Source: PALSA-505 sp036496025 (GTDB taxonomy: Bacteria > Actinomycetota > Actinomycetes > Streptosporangiales > Streptosporangiaceae). From it: a DNA stretch of 26,436 bases. The notes under the pieces were generated by a model. The model saw only the letters and a program-made list of their open reading frames with translations, was not told where the DNA came from and made no database searches. Below are positions 1-6,727 of the stretch, in pieces. The stretch spans positions 1 through 26,436 of the forward strand of contig DASXLW010000187.1 of assembly GCA_036496025.1 (NCBI GenBank). Reading direction: 5' to 3'. Numbering within the stretch: the stretch's first letter is position 1; each line of letters begins with the position of its first letter. The position numbers and the translations under genes are program-made.

Positions 1-735
1 TACCTGAGCCGCATCCTGGCCCGGTTCGACGCCGAGAAGCTAACGGTCAGGCAGCGTTCGGCCGCCGACGGGCGGCGGCAGGTGATCCGGCTGACGCAGG
101 CCGGCCGCTCGGCCTTCGCCGAACTCGACGCGCTGCAGACCGACCAGACCGCGGGGCTGCTGGCCAGGCTGGGCGAGCCGGAGCGGCGACAGCTGGTCGA
201 GGCCATGCGGGTGATCCGGCGGGTGCTGTCGGACGGCGGTTCCGCGGAGCGGCCGCGCTCCTACCTGCTGCGCCCGCCGGGCCCCGGCGACCTGGGCTGG
301 GTGGTGTCCCGGCACGGCGCGCTCTACGCGCAGGAGTACGGCTGGGACGAGACGTTCGAGCACCTGGTGGCCCGGATCGTGGCCGACTACGCCGCCGGCC
401 GCGACCCCGAGCGGGAGGCGGCATGGATCGCCGAGGTGGACGGGGCGCCGGCCGGGTGCGTGTTCTGCATGCGCAAGGACTCCGCCACCGCCCAGCTGCG
501 GCTGCTGTTGGTCGAGCCGTGGGCCCGCGGCCTGGGCATCGGCGGCAGGCTGGTCGAGGAGTGCCTGCGGTTCGCCCGCGCGGCGGGCTATCAGCAGATC
601 ACGCTGTGGACCCAGGACTGCCTGACCGCGGCGCGCCGCATCTACCAGGCGGCCGGGTTCCGGCTGGCCGGCCAGGGCCAGCACCACAGCTTCGGGCACG
701 ACCTGGTCGAGCAGACCTGGACCCGGTCGCTGTAG
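1..735 (+). CDS. MarR-family regulator fused to GNAT acetyltransferase (5' partial)
   Basis: The reading frame is open from the first base, so the start lies outside the window. The first ~45 residues are the end of a MarR winged helix: a recognition-helix/wing pattern with RQRSAADGRR followed by IRLTQAGRSAF, then a linker helix. From about residue 80 it becomes a GNAT N-acetyltransferase, with the acetyl-CoA pyrophosphate-binding motif RGLGIGGRL near residue 180 and the usual late helix/strand pattern ARRIYQAAGF. MarR-GNAT fusions are a known family; they are thought to join ligand or DNA sensing to acetylation of a small molecule or protein, but the substrate cannot be told from sequence. 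An internal GTG at 82 is not a credible start because it would cut through the wing. The gene converges on the secreted-protein gene ending at 821. Confidence 0.9.
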   Translation, partial: YLSRILARFDAEKLTVRQRSAADGRRQVIRLTQAGRSAFAELDALQTDQTAGLLARLGEPERRQLVEAMRVIRRVLSDGGSAERPRSYLLRPPGPGDLGWVVSRHGALYAQEYGWDETFEHLVARIVADYAAGRDPEREAAWIAEVDGAPAGCVFCMRKDSATAQLRLLLVEPWARGLGIGGRLVEECLRFARAAGYQQITLWTQDCLTAARRIYQAAGFRLAGQGQHHSFGHDLVEQTWTRSL

Positions 736-820
736 CGGCCCTCGGCATGCCCGCGGGGCCCGGGCCGCCCGGAATCCGGACGGTCCGCGACCCGGCGAGC
801 GGCACCGCGTCGGCTCGGCG

Positions 821-1465
821 TCAGCGGTGCACGCGTGACAGAGGCCCCTTGTTGACGGGGAACTGCGCGGTGTTCAGCACCTGGATGCCCGCGTGCTGCT
901 CCCCGTTGAACGGGGTCACGATCGGGGACGTGGCCCCGGGCTCGCAGCCCAGGTTGAACGGCGTCTGCGGGTTGTCGAACCACAGGCCGAGGTGGTACTG
1001 GTGCGTGGGCGCGAACGTCACGGTGCCACCGGGGGACACCGAGAACGTCTCGGCGTCGAAGATGCCCTGGACCGTGGCGCTGCCCCTCCCGGTGGCGCCG
1101 GCTTGCACGTCACTCTGGTACCAGGAGACGCCGAACGGCGCGGTGGGCTGCTGGATCACGAACAGGTCGAAGCCGGCGTGGGCGGGCATGCCGCTGACCG
1201 TGACCTTCATGATGTCGTTGAGCCGTCCCGTCGTGATCGTGACGCGGCCGCTGGCATTGGGCAGGCACGCGGAGATGGCCGGGGACGAGGGCTTCAGCTG
1301 GAAGGAGAACGTCTGGGCGGCCCTGGCGTGGGCGCCCGCTCCCCCGGTCGTTCCCGCCGCGGCGGTCAGGCCCGCGGCTAAGGCCACGCCGCCCGCCGCC
1401 GCCGTCACCGCCAGCGCGCGGCGGACCAGGCGGCCGGACAGTCTGCTGTGCCGTGTTTCAGTCAT
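821..1465 (-). CDS. Secreted protein of unknown function with N-terminal signal peptide
   Basis: A 214-residue protein. The chosen ATG at 1465 has an AAGGGGG Shine-Dalgarno about 6-8 bases upstream; a longer frame reaching 1540 lacks such support. The N-terminus has several arginines (RHSRLSGRLVRR) followed by an Ala/Val/Leu-rich core and small residues, a Sec or possibly Tat-type signal peptide ending near AHARA. The mature part is a single beta-rich domain with two spaced Cys (SACLPNASGR and NLGCEPGATS) that may form a disulfide, and a central stretch FDLFVIQQPTAPFGVSWYQ. I recognise it only as a type of hypothetical secreted protein seen in actinomycetes. It is monocistronic, with an AT-rich promoter region upstream (about 1534-1590). 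Confidence 0.8.
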   Translation of the reverse strand: MTETRHSRLSGRLVRRALAVTAAAGGVALAAGLTAAAGTTGGAGAHARAAQTFSFQLKPSSPAISACLPNASGRVTITTGRLNDIMKVTVSGMPAHAGFDLFVIQQPTAPFGVSWYQSDVQAGATGRGSATVQGIFDAETFSVSPGGTVTFAPTHQYHLGLWFDNPQTPFNLGCEPGATSPIVTPFNGEQHAGIQVLNTAQFPVNKGPLSRVHR

Positions 1466-1533
1466 CGCTGCCCCCTTGGAGTCGGCACGTGAATCCGGGC
1501 TCTGCGGCCCCCGGACGGCAGGCTTCACGCAAA

Positions 1534-1590
1534 GTCCCAAAGTTATACATTAATCTCGTAATCTCTCGGTAAAAAGCCCCTATTCCGTGA
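1534..1590 (-). promoter_or_regulatory. AT-rich probable promoter region of the secreted-protein gene
   Basis: This patch is far more AT-rich than its surroundings and lies 70-125 bases upstream of the ATG at 1465 on the minus strand. Read on the minus strand it contains TGTATAACT, a plausible -10 (TATAAC), with TTTACC about 20 bases upstream as a weak -35. On the plus strand it holds two TAATCTC heptamers, at 1551 and 1559, spaced by 8 bases, which could be a direct-repeat regulator site. Placement of -10 and -35 is inference. Confidence 0.4.
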
Positions 1591-1688
1591 CGGGTCATGG
1601 ACGCAGCGAGGCGGGCGTCCCGTCCCGCCTGGACGGACGAGGCCGCCGCGGTGCTCGCGCGGACCCCGGGTGGCCTGCGCGGCGGCGG

Positions 1689-2810
1689 TCACGAGGACCG
1701 GGGACGGTGCCGCGCCCGGGCCGCGCCCTCCCTGGTTATCGCGTGCTCGGCCCGGGCCTGGGCCCGCCGGGCCCCAGGATCGGCCTTGCGGGCCACGTAG
1801 GCGGCCTCACGCTCCAGCTTGCGGTAGCTCTCCAGCCGCCTGGCCTCGAACGTGCCCGCCTCGATCGCGGCGGTCACCGCGCAGCCGGGCTCGGTAGCGT
1901 GCCGGCAGTCGGAGAACCGGCAGCCCAGCGCCAGCTCGGTGAGGTCGGCGAAGGCGGTGTCGAGGCCGGTCTCGTCCAGCCACATCCCCAGGCCGCGCAG
2001 CCCGGGGGTGTCGATGACCGCCCCGCCCTGGTCGAGGACCACCAGTTCGCGCCAGGCCGTCTTGTGCCTGCCCTTGCCGTCGGCGTCGCGCACCCGCGTG
2101 GTGGCGGCCACCTCCGCGCCGGCCAGCGCATTCAGCAAGCTGGACTTTCCCGCGCCGGAACTGCCGATCAGCGCGGCGGTCCGGCCTGGCTCCAGCCGCC
2201 GGGCGAGGTCGCCGACGCCGTCGCCGGTGACCGCGGACACCAGGTGCACGTCCGCCCCGGGGGCGACGCCCGCGGCCCTGCTCAGCAGCGGCGCGGCGGC
2301 TCCGGGCGCAAGCAGGTCGCCCTTGGTCAGCACGACCACCGGAAGGGTTCCGCTCTCCCAGACCAGGGCGAGGAAGCGCTCGATCCGGCCGAGCGAGACG
2401 TCGCGATCGGCCGCGACGGTCACGAACACCTCATCCATGTTGGCCGCGAGCGTCTGCGGCTCGGTTCTGTTCCCGGCGGCGTGCCGGACCAGCTGCGACC
2501 GCCGCGGCAGCACCTCGGCCACCACTGGCTCGGCGGCGCTGAGCAGCACGTAGTCGCCGGCGCAGGCCTGCTCGCGCCGCGTCAGGCCGGCCCGTACCGG
2601 GCCGGCCGGGGTGAGCGCGGTGATCAGCGAGTGCTCCGCGCGGGCCACCCGCCCGGGAACGGCCGGCCCGGCGTGGCCGGCGGCCGCGGCCTCGATGCTG
2701 GCCATCATCGCCCGGTCGGCGCCGAGCCGTGCCAGGCTGTCCTGCCAGCCCGCGGGCAGGGCGGCACGATCAGAAGCTGGAAAATCAGGAGGAGAAGCGG
2801 AAGAAGACAT
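1689..2810 (-). CDS. rsgA: Ribosome small-subunit-dependent GTPase RsgA
   Basis: RsgA is a circularly permuted GTPase that helps late 30S subunit maturation and is activated by the ribosome. The permuted order is visible: an N-terminal OB-fold region (PGRVARAEHSLITAL), the G4 motif TKGD at residues 162-165, then the G1 P-loop GSSGAGKS at 216-223, the G3 motif DTPG at 267-270, and a C-terminal zinc-binding region with CRFSDCRH followed by EPGC near residues 296-309. Length is 373 residues, normal for actinobacterial members. The ATG at 2810 is preferred because GGAG lies about 8 bases upstream; an in-frame GTG at 2849 would add 13 residues without a clear ribosome site. It ends in an Arg/Ala-rich tail. 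No partner gene follows in the same direction. Confidence 0.93.
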   Translation of the reverse strand: MSSSASPPDFPASDRAALPAGWQDSLARLGADRAMMASIEAAAAGHAGPAVPGRVARAEHSLITALTPAGPVRAGLTRREQACAGDYVLLSAAEPVVAEVLPRRSQLVRHAAGNRTEPQTLAANMDEVFVTVAADRDVSLGRIERFLALVWESGTLPVVVLTKGDLLAPGAAAPLLSRAAGVAPGADVHLVSAVTGDGVGDLARRLEPGRTAALIGSSGAGKSSLLNALAGAEVAATTRVRDADGKGRHKTAWRELVVLDQGGAVIDTPGLRGLGMWLDETGLDTAFADLTELALGCRFSDCRHATEPGCAVTAAIEAGTFEARRLESYRKLEREAAYVARKADPGARRAQARAEHAITREGAARARHRPRSS

Positions 2811-2873
2811 CGGTGCGGCTCCAGGCTGTGAGCGGAACCGGGCGGGCACCCCGGTCGCCGGCCTGCGAGCCGG

Positions 2874-2930
2874 TCAGCGGGAGATCGCGCCACCCAGGAA
2901 GGGAATCAGGGCACCACAGAAGACACTCAT
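2874..2930 (-). CDS. Possible 18-residue leader ORF upstream of rsgA
   Basis: ATG at 2930 is preceded by a strong Shine-Dalgarno, AAAGGAGGG, with about 10 bases between GGAGG and the start; this is better than the ribosome site of rsgA itself. The encoded peptide is MSVFCGALIPFLGGAISR, mostly hydrophobic and long enough for a single short membrane helix. The stop lies 63 bases before the rsgA start on the same strand. It could be a real micro-protein, a regulatory leader ORF, or chance. I do not recognise the peptide. Confidence 0.4.
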   Translation of the reverse strand: MSVFCGALIPFLGGAISR

Positions 2931-3011
2931 TGCGGCCGACCCTCCTTTCCGGCGGCTTCCCAGCTGATGCTGGCGCCTGCCCGCTGCTGCCCAGCGAGCG
3001 ACGGACCGCAC

Positions 3012-3039
3012 ATTACGCGCGCACCGCAGGGCGCGCAAT
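3012..3039. promoter_or_regulatory. Imperfect inverted repeat in the rsgA/conjugation-module divergent region
   Basis: The arms ATTACGCGCGC (3012-3022) and GGGCGCGCAAT (3029-3039) are reverse complements at 9 of 11 positions, with a 6-base spacer. The repeat sits between the leader ORF/rsgA (leftward) and the 3078 gene (rightward), about 40 bases before the latter, where a repressor could act on either promoter. The GC-rich core makes chance complementarity more likely, so this is a moderate candidate. Confidence 0.35.
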
Positions 3040-3077
3040 CACTTATCCGGCGGGCGTTTACGTGATGTAGTTGAGAT

Positions 3078-3842
3078 GTGACGTTAAGCACGGCCAAGGG
3101 CGCCCGGGCGGCTCCGGCCCGGCTCACCGAGCGAGATCTGCGCGGCCTGGTGTTCACGGCCGAAATGTACGGCGTCCAGCTCGACCTGCTGGCCGGATTA
3201 CTGGACCTGCCCCCCGCGGGCGCCGGGCGGGTGGCGGCGCGCTGGCGCCGGATCGGCTACGCGGACACGGCGCGGATCGGCCCCGGCCGGCCGTGGGTCT
3301 GGCTGACCCGCCGCGGCCTGACCGCCTGCGGACTGCGCTACCCGGCGGTGCCGCCGGCCCTGTCCCGGCTCGCGCACCTGCGCGCCGTCGCCGCCGTGCG
3401 GCTCGCGCTCGAGTCCGCCTCCGGCTACCGGCAGGCGGAAGGATACTGGCGCAGCGAGCGGAAACTGCGCGCCCGGATGGGTGGCCGGGTCGGCCTGCGC
3501 GAGCACATCCCCGATGCGGAGATCCACTTCCCGAACGGCCGCGGGGTGCCCTACGCCGGGGAGTGCTGGGCCGTCGAGGCCGAACTCACCCGCAAGACCG
3601 TGACCCGGACGGCTGCGATCATGCGCGAGCTGCTCGCCCGCACCGCGGACTACGGCAGCCCGGCGGCCGAGGCGGCGGTACCCGGGCGGCCGCCCCGGCA
3701 TGCCCGCGTGCTCTACCTCTGCTCGCCCGCGGCCCGGCCCACCGTGGCCCGGGCCGCGGGGACGCTCGGCGCCATGGCGCCCAGGATCGAGATCCGGGAT
3801 CTGCCGCCTGCGGCGGCCCTCGATGGCCTGGGGCGCTCATGA
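3078..3842 (+). CDS. Replication-relaxation-like winged-helix protein
   Basis: A 254-residue protein resembling the Replic_Relax family (PF13814), found beside conjugation ATPases in actinomycete integrative elements and plasmids. Residues ~15-90 look like a winged helix (LTERDLRGLVF, then GLLDLPPAGAGRVAARWRRIGY, then the wing WVWLTRRGLTACGL). The second half has IPDAEIHF followed by WAVEAELTRKT, a PD...ExE spacing reminiscent of a restriction-endonuclease-like fold, and VLYLCSP. The start is a GTG with no clear Shine-Dalgarno; TGTAGT at 3066-3071 could be a -10 giving a leaderless mRNA beginning at about the GTG. The stop overlaps the ATG of the next gene (ATGA at 3839-3842), so translation is probably coupled. 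Family assignment is from pattern, not from a search. Confidence 0.7.
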   Translation: MTLSTAKGARAAPARLTERDLRGLVFTAEMYGVQLDLLAGLLDLPPAGAGRVAARWRRIGYADTARIGPGRPWVWLTRRGLTACGLRYPAVPPALSRLAHLRAVAAVRLALESASGYRQAEGYWRSERKLRARMGGRVGLREHIPDAEIHFPNGRGVPYAGECWAVEAELTRKTVTRTAAIMRELLARTADYGSPAAEAAVPGRPPRHARVLYLCSPAARPTVARAAGTLGAMAPRIEIRDLPPAAALDGLGRS

Positions 3843-5803
3843 TCACCCGGTACCTGACCCTGGTCGCGCTGCGGGGCGCGGTTCGCCTGGCCGGGCGGCT
3901 GCTCCGGGCCGCGGTGATCGCCGCCGCGCTGGTGGCCGCGTTGCCGGTGTCACTGGTGGCCGGCTACTCGGCCGCGCTGGCGTGGCTGCTCGGCTGGCCG
4001 CCGCGCCGGCTGTACGGCGCGGCGCTGTGGTGCCTGCCGATGGTGGCGGTGTGGCTGGCGTGGACCGGGCTGCGCGCCCCGTCCGGCGGCGCGCTGGCCG
4101 CGATCGCGACCGCCCCGTACCACGCCTGGCTATCGATGTGGCACCTCGGCGCGGCGGGCTCCGTCGCCGCCGCGGCGGTCACGATCGCCCCGGCCGCTAT
4201 CCCGCTCGGCCTGGTCGCCGGCGGCCTGGCCTGGTCGTACCGGATCTCCTCGATGCGGGCGGGCACCGGTGGGCTGACCCCGGGGTCCCCGGTCGTCTTC
4301 GACCTACGGCAGTGGCGGCACCAGGTGCGCACCGCGCGGGCCAGGATCGCCGCGCCCGGCTCGGTGCCGCTGACCACCCCGGCCGGCGGCGTCGTGGCGG
4401 GCGCGGTGATCAGGGCCGTCGGGCACCCGCAACGCCCGGTGGCCGTGCTGCCCTACGCCCGCCTCCGATCACACCAGGTGGTGATAGGGACGACGGGAAC
4501 CGGGAAGACCACTTTGCTGTTGAGGCTGTGGGCCGGGTTCATGGCCACCGCGTTGCGCCGTCACGCGGCGGGGGCTGGTGGCCGTCCGCTGCTGGTGGTG
4601 CTGGACTGCAAGGGCGGCGGGGATTCGCGGCGGGTCGCCGACCGGGCCCGGCGGGTGCTGCGTGATGCGGGTGCGCGGGCCACCGCGGTCTGGCCGGACG
4701 AGGCCAGCCTGTCGATCTGGGACCTGCCGCCCGGGCGGCTGGTCACCACGTTGCTCGACCTGATCGAGCACGGCAGCGGGCCGGCGGCGTACTACGCCGA
4801 CGTGATGGAGGCCGTGGTGTCGCTGGCGGCCGGCGCGCCGGCCGGGCCGCCGCGGAGCACGGCCGATTTCCTGGCCCGGCTGGACCCGGGCTGGCTGGCG
4901 GCGGCGTACCGGACTGGCCGGCACGACAGCGAGCTGGCCTTGATCGGCTCGGCGGCGCGGCAGGTGCCGGACGTGGCGCTGCGGTTCCGGGCCCTGTTCC
5001 GCCGGCTCGGGCCCGGCCTGGACGGGCCGGGCAGCTTCGCCGACGCGGACGTGTGGTACTGCATCCTGGAGGGGACCGCGGAGATCGCCGTGGCCGAGGC
5101 GCAGGCCAGGACGCTGGTGGACCTGCTGGCCAGCTACGTCGCGCACGGCGCGGGACGGCCCGGCGGCAGTGCCCCCGAGGTGCTGCTCGCGGTGGACGAG
5201 TTCAGCGCCGTGTCGCGGCGGCTTCCGGTGTGGCAGCTGTACGAGCGGGCCCGCTCACTCGGCCTGGCCGTCCAGGTGTCGGCCCAGTCGTGGCAGGGCC
5301 TGGCCGGCGACGAAAGCGAGCGACTGCGGATCGCGGCGTCCGCTGACGGCGGCATCTGGCTGCTGCGCACGCCGCACCCGGATCCGGTGGTCGCGCTGGC
5401 CGGGAACCGGCCGGTGATCGACACCACCAGGCGGCTGATGGGCGCCGCGTTGTGGAGCGATGAGGGATCGTCGCGGCTGCGCCACACCCCGGTGCTTGAC
5501 CCGGACATCGTCCGCGCCCTCGACGTCGGGCAGGTCGCCTACATCCACCGCGGCGCGGTGACCTTCGTGCAGGTCAAACGCCTGGTGGCGGCGCCCGCCG
5601 CGCTGGCCCCGCCCGCGGCATCAGGCCGGCCGGGCTGGCAGGCCGCGGTCATGCCGGCCAGCCTGCCGGGCCCCGCGGAGCCGGCCGGCCCCGCGGTCCC
5701 GCCCGACGCCGGGCCGCCCAGCGCGGCCGGGCCAGGCGGCAGCCCGGTCCTGCCCGATGCCGGGCCGCTGCTCGACGAGGCGTTCGGGCCGGAGTCCCGG
5801 TGA
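3839..5803 (+). CDS. Membrane-anchored FtsK/VirD4-like DNA-coupling ATPase
   Basis: A 654-residue protein. The first ~140 residues carry several hydrophobic segments (roughly 20-55, 62-76 and 100-140), so it should be anchored in the membrane. The ATPase core begins with HQVVIGTTGTGKTTLLLRL: Walker A at residues 217-225. LLVVLDCKGGGDS follows, and Walker B is VLLAVDEF with D453/E454. VSAQSWQG further on fits the sensor region of VirD4/TraG/TcpA-type coupling proteins. Such proteins dock and pump DNA at a conjugation pore. The last ~70 residues are Pro/Ala/Gly-rich and probably disordered. An in-frame upstream extension to 3071 exists but only shadows the previous gene; the ATG at 3839 overlapping that gene's stop is the right start. 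It overlaps the next gene by 4 bases (GTGA). Confidence 0.85.
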   Translation: MITRYLTLVALRGAVRLAGRLLRAAVIAAALVAALPVSLVAGYSAALAWLLGWPPRRLYGAALWCLPMVAVWLAWTGLRAPSGGALAAIATAPYHAWLSMWHLGAAGSVAAAAVTIAPAAIPLGLVAGGLAWSYRISSMRAGTGGLTPGSPVVFDLRQWRHQVRTARARIAAPGSVPLTTPAGGVVAGAVIRAVGHPQRPVAVLPYARLRSHQVVIGTTGTGKTTLLLRLWAGFMATALRRHAAGAGGRPLLVVLDCKGGGDSRRVADRARRVLRDAGARATAVWPDEASLSIWDLPPGRLVTTLLDLIEHGSGPAAYYADVMEAVVSLAAGAPAGPPRSTADFLARLDPGWLAAAYRTGRHDSELALIGSAARQVPDVALRFRALFRRLGPGLDGPGSFADADVWYCILEGTAEIAVAEAQARTLVDLLASYVAHGAGRPGGSAPEVLLAVDEFSAVSRRLPVWQLYERARSLGLAVQVSAQSWQGLAGDESERLRIAASADGGIWLLRTPHPDPVVALAGNRPVIDTTRRLMGAALWSDEGSSRLRHTPVLDPDIVRALDVGQVAYIHRGAVTFVQVKRLVAAPAALAPPAASGRPGWQAAVMPASLPGPAEPAGPAVPPDAGPPSAAGPGGSPVLPDAGPLLDEAFGPESR

Positions 5804-6429
5804 GCGCCGACCCGTTCGCCGCGCTCGGCCTGCCGGCCCGGCCGGACCTGACCGACGACGACATCAGGGCCGCCTGGCGCCGGATCGCCGCCGCCACCCA
5901 TCCCGACCGCGCCGACGGCGGCGACCCTGCCCGCTTCGCCGCCGCGGCCGCCGCCTACACCGAACTGCGCACCCGCTACGGCCGCGGCGAGGCCTACGCC
6001 GACCTGACCACCCGGCCGGGCCCGGCCACCCGGACCAGGCCGCGGCCGGGCCCGGCCCGCCCAGCCCCCGGCCGCCAGACCGCCGCCCCGCCCCGGGATA
6101 CCGCCGCGCCACACCGGGACACCCCCGCCGGCCCGGGAACCACCCGGCACCCGGAAACCACCCCGGGCCGGCCAAGCGCCACCCACCCGGAAACCGCCGC
6201 CCCGCGCCGCGAAACCGCCGCCCACCGCGAGACCCTCGCCGCACTGGCCGCCCGGGTCCGCCGCGGCCGGCCGGCCCTGCTCGCGCTCCGGATCGCGATC
6301 GCCGCCGCCATCACCGCGGCGGCCTTCGCCGTCGCCGGCGCGCAGCCCGCCGCCGGCGGACTCGCGACCGGCGCGCTCACCTGGCTGCTGCTCACCGCCC
6401 GGCACGACCTCGCCCCACCAGGCAGCTAG
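5800..6429 (+). CDS. J-domain protein with C-terminal membrane segments
   Basis: A 209-residue protein starting at a GTG that overlaps the stop of the coupling ATPase (GTGA at 5800-5803). Residues ~4-65 form a J domain: DPFAALGL, then helix II DDDIRAAWRRIA, the HPD motif at residues 34-36 (ATHPDRAD), and a helix III ending in YTELRTRYG. J domains stimulate Hsp70 (DnaK) ATPase. A Pro/Arg/Thr-rich linker with repeated ETAAP/RDTAAP-like units follows, then two hydrophobic stretches near residues 165-200, probably a membrane hairpin, and a short tail. Its coupling to the ATPase suggests that it brings DnaK to the membrane complex or helps assemble it; that role is inference. Confidence 0.8.
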   Translation: MSADPFAALGLPARPDLTDDDIRAAWRRIAAATHPDRADGGDPARFAAAAAAYTELRTRYGRGEAYADLTTRPGPATRTRPRPGPARPAPGRQTAAPPRDTAAPHRDTPAGPGTTRHPETTPGRPSATHPETAAPRRETAAHRETLAALAARVRRGRPALLALRIAIAAAITAAAFAVAGAQPAAGGLATGALTWLLLTARHDLAPPGS

Positions 6430-6455
6430 CACGGCTGCCGCCACCACCAGCCGCA

Positions 6456-6545
6456 GGCGTGAGACCGGCCAGCGAAATTGCCTGGATGGCGTGTGGATGG
6501 CGTGAGACCGGCCAGCGAAATTGCCTGGATGGCGTGTGGATGGCG
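6456..6545 (+). repeat. 43-bp direct tandem repeat, two copies plus a stub
   Basis: Two consecutive identical 43-base units occupy 6456-6498 and 6499-6541, each beginning GGCGTGAGACCGGCCAGCG and ending GGATGGCGTGTGGAT; a third copy starts at 6542 and breaks down after four bases. Each unit also contains an internal GGATGGCGTG-like echo. It lies between the J-domain gene and the secreted propeller, starting 26 bases after the J-domain stop. Confidence 0.9.
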
Positions 6546-6727
6546 GGTGTATCAGCCCCGGCGCCCGCGCCTCATTAACGGTAGGGGCCGGGGGCGATCC
6601 GGTCATGCTGCAGCGAGGGCTAGCGCGGCGGGCCTGGCCACGGGCGGCTGGGGCGTGTCCGCGAGCCCACAATGGATGCCCGGCCTCGGTGATCACGGTT
6701 CACGCCCACCGTCGATCGGAGGACGAC

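Noticed and set aside
1587..2831. Long plus-strand open frame opposite rsgA
   Set aside because: It is Gly/Arg/Pro-rich low-complexity sequence caused by high GC on the antisense of a clear RsgA gene with all GTPase motifs.
3071..3838. N-terminal extension of the coupling ATPase frame to 3071
   Set aside because: It fully overlaps the replication-relaxation gene in another frame and has Arg/Pro-rich shadow composition; the ATG at 3839 gives the normal overlap.
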